Assembly (NCBI RefSeq): GCF_012847295.1
Contig: NZ_JABBDY010000005.1
Span: 62,001 to 126,000, forward strand
Reading direction: 5' to 3'
Length of the DNA stretch: 64,000 bases
Source of the DNA: Microbacterium sp. MF43
GTDB lineage: Bacteria; Actinomycetota; Actinomycetes; Actinomycetales; Microbacteriaceae
Below the pieces are notes generated by a model. It worked only from the letters and a program-made list of their open reading frames with translations, did no database searches and was not told the DNA's origin. How positions within the stretch are numbered: the first letter of the stretch is position 1; every line of letters starts with the position of its first letter. Positions 45,467 through 51,800 of the stretch are shown one piece after another. A program made the translations under genes and the position numbers.

Positions 45467-46627
45467 TCAGGCTCCCAGCAGTTCGCGGCCGATGATCACC
45501 CTCATGATCTCGTTGGTTCCCTCGAGGATCTGGTGCACGCGCAGGTCGCGCACGACCTTTTCGATGCCGTACTCATGAAGGTAGCCGTAGCCGCCGTGCA
45601 GCTGGAGCGCCTCGTTGGCCACCCGGAAGCCGGCGTCGGTCGCGTAGCGCTTCGCCATCGCGCACTGCATCGAGGCGTCGTCGGCTTTCGCATCGAGGGC
45701 GGCCGCGGCATCCCGCACCAGAGCGCGCGCAGCGCGGAGCTCGGTCGCCATATCGGCCAGGGTGAAGACGACCGACTGCTTCTCGGCGAGCGGCTCGCCG
45801 AACGTGAAGCGCTCGTGGACGTAGCGGATCGCCCGGTCCAGCGCCCACTGCGCACCGCCCAGCGAGCAGGCGGCGATGTTGATCCGGCCGCCGTCGAGGG
45901 CGGACATGGCGATCTTGAAGCCCTGACCCTCGCTGCCGAGCACGCTGGCAGCGGGGACGCGCACCTCGTCGAGGATGACCTGGCGGGTGGGCTGGGTGTT
46001 CCATCCCATCTTCTTCTCGTTCGCACCGAACGACAGCCCGGCCGCGTCGGCCGGCACGAGGAAGGCCGTGATGCCGCGCGCGCCCGGTTCCCCGCTGCGC
46101 GCCATGACGATGTAGACGGAGGACGAGCCCGCCCCGGAGATGAACTGCTTGACCCCCGTGAGCACGAAGTCATCGCCGTCTCGGATCGCGGACGTGGTGA
46201 TGGCTGCGGCGTCGGAGCCGGCCCCCGGCTCTGTGAGGCAGTAGCTGCCGAGCCCCTGCATGGATGTGAGCATGGGCAGCCACTCCTGGCGCTGGGCATC
46301 GGAGCCGTAGGTGTCGATCATCCACGCGACCATGTTGTGGATCGTGACGTAGGCGGCGATCGCGGGGTCGCCCACGGCGAGCTCCTCGAAGATCGCGACG
46401 GCGTCGGCGCGCGACAGCGCACTGCCCCCGACGTCCTCGCGCACGTAGATGCCGCCGAGTCCGAGCTCCCCGGCGCGGCGGAGCGTGTCGACCGGGAACG
46501 TCTTGGTCTCGTCCCACTCCAGCGCGTGCGGCGCCAGCTCGGTCTCGGCGAAGTCGCGCACCGCTTCGAGGATGGCGGCCCGCTCGTCGTCGGCGAGGGC
46601 TGGACTCGGGGACATGGTCATGGACAT
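45467..46627 (-). CDS. Acyl-CoA dehydrogenase, isobutyryl-CoA dehydrogenase-like
   Basis: A 386-residue acyl-CoA dehydrogenase. The FAD/substrate signatures are SYCLTEPGAGSDAAAIT and QLHGGYGYLHEYGIEKVVRD, followed by VHQILEGTNEIMRVIIGREL. The catalytic base is the Glu of YEG-equivalent LEGTNEI position or the DDA/E region. The operon with mmsB and enoyl-CoA hydratase points to branched-chain substrates such as isobutyryl-CoA. ATG 46627 has AAGGAG. The promoter contains an 18-bp palindrome (46712-46729). It passes electrons to EtfAB. Confidence 0.93.
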   Translation of the reverse strand: MSMTMSPSPALADDERAAILEAVRDFAETELAPHALEWDETKTFPVDTLRRAGELGLGGIYVREDVGGSALSRADAVAIFEELAVGDPAIAAYVTIHNMVAWMIDTYGSDAQRQEWLPMLTSMQGLGSYCLTEPGAGSDAAAITTSAIRDGDDFVLTGVKQFISGAGSSSVYIVMARSGEPGARGITAFLVPADAAGLSFGANEKKMGWNTQPTRQVILDEVRVPAASVLGSEGQGFKIAMSALDGGRINIAACSLGGAQWALDRAIRYVHERFTFGEPLAEKQSVVFTLADMATELRAARALVRDAAAALDAKADDASMQCAMAKRYATDAGFRVANEALQLHGGYGYLHEYGIEKVVRDLRVHQILEGTNEIMRVIIGRELLGA

Positions 46628-46711
46628 CGTTGCTCCTTCAACCGCACCAGCACGCCCTCGTGAGGCATCCTGATGAACGTCATCGCGCCGACATTGGCAC
46701 GTTGCTGATTT

Positions 46712-46729
46712 TACATGGACTTCCATGTA
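46712..46729 (-). promoter_or_regulatory. 18-bp palindromic operator upstream of the valine-type operon
   Basis: TACATGGACTTCCATGTA is a perfect inverted repeat (8-bp arms, 2-bp spacer) in an AT-rich gap 85 bp upstream of the acyl-CoA dehydrogenase start. It looks like a TetR-type operator. No TetR gene is in the window. Confidence 0.65.
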
Positions 46730-46856
46730 TCTGCGAGGGAGACAAAAGAATAGCTCACCACAGGAGCCGCGCCGAGGGCCGTGCACGCTACCAGCCCGAC
46801 GGGGGTACGACAACGGCCTCCGCTGTCGTACCCCGCGGGTGTACTCATGAAGGGTG

Positions 46857-47165
46857 ATGCAGATCGTCTACGCGGGCACCGAGTTCCTGACGGGCGACGC
46901 CATCGCGCGCGCGCTGGTGGAGTACAGTCGCGCCCTGGCCCGTGCCGGTTCGTCCGAGAGCATCGAGGTGCCGATCCGTGACGCGAACGGGAACCTCGAG
47001 TCGGCCGTCTTTCTCGTCGGCCCCGCGAGTCAGATCGTGGCGAGGCACGTGGAGTCCGACGGCGCCGCCGAACTGACGGACGAGGCTGTCGTCAGCGAAC
47101 TGACGACGCGCACCCAGCGGCTCACCCGTCCCCATCCCGGCCAGTTCCTGGAGGACTGGATCTGA
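46857..47165 (+). CDS. Small hypothetical protein, about 102 residues
   Basis: Starts MQIVYAGTEFLTGDAIARAL, then EYSRALARAGSSESIEVPIR, a beta-strand SAVFLVGPASQIVARHVE, and ends in RPHPGQFLEDWI. It looks like a compact alpha/beta fold. AAGGG just upstream supports the start; GTG 46854 in frame is an alternative. Divergent from the acyl-CoA dehydrogenase operon. Not recognised. Confidence 0.7.
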   Translation: MQIVYAGTEFLTGDAIARALVEYSRALARAGSSESIEVPIRDANGNLESAVFLVGPASQIVARHVESDGAAELTDEAVVSELTTRTQRLTRPHPGQFLEDWI

Positions 47166-47202
47166 GCGCGAGCCGCTCCACGAGCTCAGCCCGATGCGCC
47201 GA

Positions 47203-47394
47203 TCAGAGCGCCCGCAGGTTCGGGGGCTCGCCGGCAGCAGCGCCTTCCGGACCGGAACCGTCGCGCCACACGGCCGCCTCGAAGACGATCCCGCCGAAGG
47301 GCGAGCTCTCGCCGCCCTCCACCGGGCGGTAGCCGCGGGGCAGGTCGTCGACCAGTTGCTGATCCCTCGGCCCCCCGCGGAGCAGATACGCCAT
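47203..47394 (-). CDS. Small hypothetical protein, 63 residues
   Basis: Reads MAYLLRGGPRDQQLVDDLPR, GYRPVEGGESSPFGGIVFEA and ends EPPNLRAL. The start is supported by TACGGT, 7 nt, ATG, matching the leaderless pattern of many genes here. It converges on the 102-residue gene. No known domain. Confidence 0.6.
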   Translation of the reverse strand: MAYLLRGGPRDQQLVDDLPRGYRPVEGGESSPFGGIVFEAAVWRDGSGPEGAAAGEPPNLRAL

Positions 47395-47548
47395 GGAGAG
47401 CACCGTACGCGGGTTCGCCCCCGAGCGCAGGCCCCTTGACTGTTCTCACAGCGTGCTCAGGGCGGGCGGCTTCCGACAACCCGGGAGCATGATCTCGGCG
47501 CGGATCGCCTACATTGTCTCTACAGCGACTGCATCAAAGGGGAGAGCC

Positions 47549-47890
47549 ATGGCATTTCGCAGCCGAGAGGTGCTCGAGGCGTGGGTCGAGGAATTCCTCG
47601 CGCTCGGCTACCCCCTCGCGGGGACGTTGCGGGTCATGGATCAGGACGGCGGAGACGGAGCCGACACCGGACTCGTCGGCGTGCACCTCGCGCACGCGTC
47701 GACGATCACGTATCTCCAGCCTGAGACGCCGACATCCCACCGATGGGTCGTCGCGCTGGAGCCTCGGGAGGAGACGGTCGTGCTCGACTCGCCCGGACTC
47801 CTCCACCTCGCCACCGAGCTGTCGACCGTGTCGGCCCTGTGCGCCTTCCTCCAAGCCAAGTCGGCAGGGCACGAGCCGACCTCCGGATAG
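47549..47890 (+). CDS. Small hypothetical protein, 113 residues
   Basis: Starts MAFRSREVLEAWVEEFLALG, with a central segment GLVGVHLAHASTITYLQPET and VVALEPREETVVLDSPGLLH, ending in SALCAFLQAKSAGHE. A purine-rich Shine-Dalgarno (AAAGGGGAGAG) precedes the ATG. It converges on a MarR gene (15 bp). I do not recognise the family. Confidence 0.7.
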   Translation: MAFRSREVLEAWVEEFLALGYPLAGTLRVMDQDGGDGADTGLVGVHLAHASTITYLQPETPTSHRWVVALEPREETVVLDSPGLLHLATELSTVSALCAFLQAKSAGHEPTSG

Positions 47891-47905
47891 GCCTCGTCCG
47901 GTCGT

Positions 47906-48349
47906 CTAGGCGCGCCCGCGCTCCAGCGTCTCGCGAGTGAGCGATTCGAGGAGTTCGGCGAACATCGCCGGGCGATCGTCGTCGATTCCGCTGACGGCGC
48001 GATCGAAGTCCTCGTCGAAGCGAGTCAGCTGCGACCACGGGTCCTCACCGAGGTCGATCGTCACGGCGATGCGGTTCACGCGACGGTCGTCGGCGTCGAC
48101 GTCCCGCCGCACGACGTCCTTCTCGACCAGCCGATCGATGAGCGCGGTGACGCCCGCCGAGGTGATGCCGAGATGATCACGCAGCTGGGTCGGCCGGATG
48201 CCGGGGTTGTCGGCGATGTGGAGGAGTGCCTTGGCATCGCCCTCTCCCAGGCCGAGGCTGCGACGCGCCACGGTGATCGCGTCCGCGCGGGCCTGCATGT
48301 AGGTGTGCAGCGCACGGCGCACCGCGGACGGAACAGCCCCGGAATCCAC
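47906..48349 (-). CDS. MarR-family regulator divergent from DUF7882 paralogue 3
   Basis: A MarR protein with HTH IRPTQLRDHLGITSAGVTALIDRL and the wing VDADDRRVNRIAVTIDLGED. The frame is open from an ATG at 48385, but that ATG sits inside a TAGGAT -10-like box. The GTG at 48349 follows GGAGGGGG at good distance, so I use it (147 residues). The divergent gap is AT-rich and repeat-bearing, suggesting autoregulation and possibly control of the DUF7882 gene. Confidence 0.85.
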   Translation of the reverse strand: MDSGAVPSAVRRALHTYMQARADAITVARRSLGLGEGDAKALLHIADNPGIRPTQLRDHLGITSAGVTALIDRLVEKDVVRRDVDADDRRVNRIAVTIDLGEDPWSQLTRFDEDFDRAVSGIDDDRPAMFAELLESLTRETLERGRA

Positions 48350-48490
48350 CTGAACCCCCTCCGCTCGTCGTCGACTACGCCCCATCCTACTCGAAACTTA
48401 GATGAGTGAAAGATTAGATGGCTTATTTAAATCGGTGAAGTACTCTAGACTCGACACGACGGCACACACGCCGCAGAAAGGAGGGCCGAG
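48350..48490. promoter_or_regulatory. AT-rich divergent promoter of the MarR and DUF7882 genes
   Basis: Contains a direct repeat of TTAGATG about 18 bp apart near 48400-48421, followed by TTATTTAAATC, rare in this GC-rich DNA. A -10-like TACTCT lies at 48441-48446 for the plus-strand gene, whose ATG follows AAAGGAGGG. The repeat is a candidate MarR binding site. Confidence 0.5.
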
Positions 48491-48829
48491 ATGGGACAGC
48501 TCTTCTACGGAGACACCGCCGAGCCGATCGAATTCCCTGATCGCCTGCTCGCCCACCTGAAGGTCGTCATCACGACCAAGCTCCGCCGCGCAGAGAGCTT
48601 CACGCTGAGCTGGCGGCACCTGGACGGCGACGCCGGCGGGCGGTCATCGCTGTGGCTGCAGGAATCCATACCCCTGCGCTTCGTGTTCGATTCCGCCGAA
48701 CCCGAGCAGCTCGACGGTCACATGCTCCAAGACATGGCACACCGGTCGAATGCATCGAGCGGTCTGGTCGTCGACCTTCGCGAATTCGCCCCGGTCGATC
48801 AGCGCGCCAGCCTCGCTCCCGTGGCCTGA
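48491..48829 (+). CDS. DUF7882-type small protein, paralogue 3
   Basis: A 112-residue member of the family: GQLFYGDTAEPIEF, RLLAHLKVVITTKLRRAESF, TLSWRHLDGDAGGRSSLWLQ, PLRFVFDSAEP and SNASSGLVVDLREF. Unlike the other two it has a strong Shine-Dalgarno (AAAGGAGGG) and is divergent from a MarR gene, so it is probably inducible. The ending VDLREF replaces VPEPE. Function unknown. Confidence 0.85.
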   Translation: MGQLFYGDTAEPIEFPDRLLAHLKVVITTKLRRAESFTLSWRHLDGDAGGRSSLWLQESIPLRFVFDSAEPEQLDGHMLQDMAHRSNASSGLVVDLREFAPVDQRASLAPVA

Positions 48830-48849
48830 GGGCCCCAGGGCAGGAGTGG

Positions 48850-48886
48850 AGGAGGGGCCCGCCGCATCACGCGGCGGGCCCCTCCT
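48850..48886. terminator. Strong bidirectional terminator
   Basis: A perfect 16-bp stem (48850-48865 with 48871-48886) and 5-nt loop ATCAC lies in the 64-bp gap between the DUF7882 gene and the 3' end of the amylase-pullulanase gene. It is symmetric and should serve both. Confidence 0.8.
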
Positions 48887-48893
48887 TCGTCCC

Positions 48894-51800
48894 TCAGCGC
48901 AGGTTCTTGCGCTTCTCCTGCGCATCGACGAGCACGGCCACGGTCCGGGCGGGCACGGTGATCGTCCCCGAGGCGGCGGACCACGTCGTCGTCTTCACGA
49001 CCGCATCCGACCCCTTCGCGAGAGCGGGGGTCAGCGTGAACCCTCGGCCGGCCAGCTCTGGCAGCACCTCCGTCGTCGCCTCCGGTGAGGCGTTGAAGAC
49101 GACGAGCGCACCCTCGAGCGCCGGGTCGACGTCCTCGCCGACGAGATCGTCGATCAGCATCACGATCACGCCCGGCGTGGCATCCGGCCCACTGCCGGGG
49201 AAGGTGACCTTCTGCTGGATCAGGTCCGCCGAGCCGAGCCGGAGGAGGCCCACCTCTTCGCGCACGCGGAGCAAATCGAGAGCGGATGCCTCGGCCTTCG
49301 CGATGTCGGAGGCGCCGGGCTTGAGCGCCGGGTTCTCCAGCAGCGGCTGCATGAGCGGCCACTTGTCCTTGTTGTCGGACTCGCGCGGCAGGCCCGACCC
49401 GAAGGTCGACTCCTTGCCGGTCCAGTCGATGCGGTTGAACCAGTCGCCGGAGTTGTAGCTGTTGCGGTCGAGCGACTTCGAGCGCAGCAGCTCCGTGCCG
49501 GCGTGCCAGAACGACGGGGTCTGCGAGAACGTCGTCGTCGCGAGCGACACCGTGTTCATGCGGACACGATCGGCCATCGACGTGTCGACGGGCAGCTTGA
49601 AGACCTGGTGGTCGTAGAGCGTCTCGTTGTCGTGCGCGTCGACGTAGGTGATGATCTCGTCGGGCTGGTCGGCGTATCCGGCGGGCGACGTGTTGTAGAT
49701 GAACTGGTCGCCGCGCTTCACCGAGCCGTCCGCTGCCGTCATCGTGAACGCGCGCAGGTTCCCCGCGAGGCCGAGCTTGACCAGGTCGGTCTTGCGCGCG
49801 AGGTCGCCGGCGGGATCCCCCGGCACGCCGGGTCGGCCATTCGGGTCGGTGTAGAGGCCGGTGCCGAAGCCCTGGTAGAAGATCGACGCCCCGTCGACCG
49901 GGCTGCCTCCGTGGACGGCGTCACGCAGCCGGTCGGTGAAGGTGCCGATGCCCGTGTTGCCGAGCTGGCCCTGGGTGGCCTGCACGAACAGCGCGTTGTT
50001 CGCCACCTCGCCGAAGTTCCAGCCTTCGCCGTAGAGGTAGATCGACGTGCCGTCGACGCCGTCGTGCTTCAGGGTCAGTTCATCCAGCGCGGCGCGGACG
50101 GCGAGCATGTTCTCCTTCGAGTGGTGTCCCATGAGGTCGAACCGGAAGCCGTCGACCTTGTAGTCGCGCGCCCACACCACGATCGAGTCGACCATGAGCT
50201 TCTCTGCGACCTCGTGCTCGGTGGCGACGTTCTGGCAGCACGTCGAGGTCTCGACCTTCCCCGCGAGGTTGAGTCGGTGGTAGTAGCCGGGCACGACCTT
50301 GTCGAGAACCGACTTGTCCCCCTGCCCGGACTGCGCCGTGTGGTTGTACACCTCGTCGAGCACGACCTGCAGGCCCATGCCGTGGAGCGCCCCCACCATC
50401 TCGCGGAACTCGTGCACGCGCGCGCCACCCTCGGGGTCGACGGCGTAGGAGCCTTCGGGAGCCGAGTAGTGGTACGGGTCGTAGCCCCAGTTGAAGCCGT
50501 CGGCGTCGACCACCTTCTGGATGCAGGCCTGCTGCTCCGTGCTGGCCGGTCCGTAGGACGCGAGGTCGCAGTCGGGCGTCTGCTGCTTGGCGCGATCCTC
50601 CTCGATCGAGGCGATGTCGAACGACGGCAGCAGGTGCACGGTGTTGATGCCGGCCGCCTCGAGCTGACGCAGCTGCTTCGTTCCGGCGCTGTCACGCGTG
50701 AAGGCGCGGTAGGTGCCCCGCTCCTCGGCGGGAACCGACTCGTCGGTGATCGAGAAGTCGCGGATGTGCAGCTCGTAGATCGCGCGGTCGACGGGGCGGT
50801 CCACCACGGGGGCCTTCGTCTTCTCCCATTGCTTCGGCTTCCATGACTTGTCGTCGAGGTCGATGGCGACCGATCGCTCGGAGTTCACGGTCAGCGCGAC
50901 CGAGTACGGGTCGGTGACGCGGTTGGTCTCGATCGCTCCCGTGGCCGGAGCGTAGACGACGACCTCCCACAGGTACTCATCGCCCTTGAGCGACTTCGCA
51001 CCCTTGACGGTCCAGACACCGGATGCCTCGTCCCACGCCGCCTCGTGACGGACCGGGTCGCCGTCGGCGCCGGCCTCCCACGTGAGGAGCGTGGCGGACT
51101 GCGCCGTCGGGGCCCAGAGCCGGAACGTCGGCTTGTCCTTCTTGAACGTCACGCCGAGCTCGACGTCTGCCACCGCGTCGGCGTACAGGTCGTCGAGCAC
51201 GCCAGGGATCTGGACTCCGGTGAACGCCTTGAGCGTGCCTGCCGCGTCGCGCTGCGAGACCATGAGCTGACCCCTGAGCAGGTCGGCCGCGGCATCCCGA
51301 TCGACTCCCTCGACGCGCAGCGCCGTGAAGCCCGCCAGCGCGGGGAATCGCTCCTTCTGGTCGGCGGTGAGGCCACCGTCGATCCGGGAGAGGTCGATCG
51401 CATCCCCGCCGCTGATCTGGCCGTCGGCCAGCGCGAGCGACGCATCGGCCGAGGAGTGCAGCTGCCACGACGCATCCGCGGCGCTGCTGCCCAGATCGCT
51501 CGGCCACGCGATGGTCTCGGCGTCGATCCAGTGCGAGCGGAGCTCACCCGTGCCCGCCAGCGGCGGCTCGCTCGCCTTCACCGTCAGCACGTGCGTCGCG
51601 ATGTTGTAGCGGAAGGTGACGACCTTGCCGGCCGTCGCAGAGAACGTGATGTTCGCGCCACCGGGGTTGCCACCGGCGCCGTAGTTCTCGTCCCACGAGA
51701 GGTTGTGCGCGACCTTGACCTCATACGATCCGGTGGGCAGGTCGTCGGTCGTGAACTGGAACACGCCGTCGTTGTTGCGGTCGAACATCATGCTCGCGAG

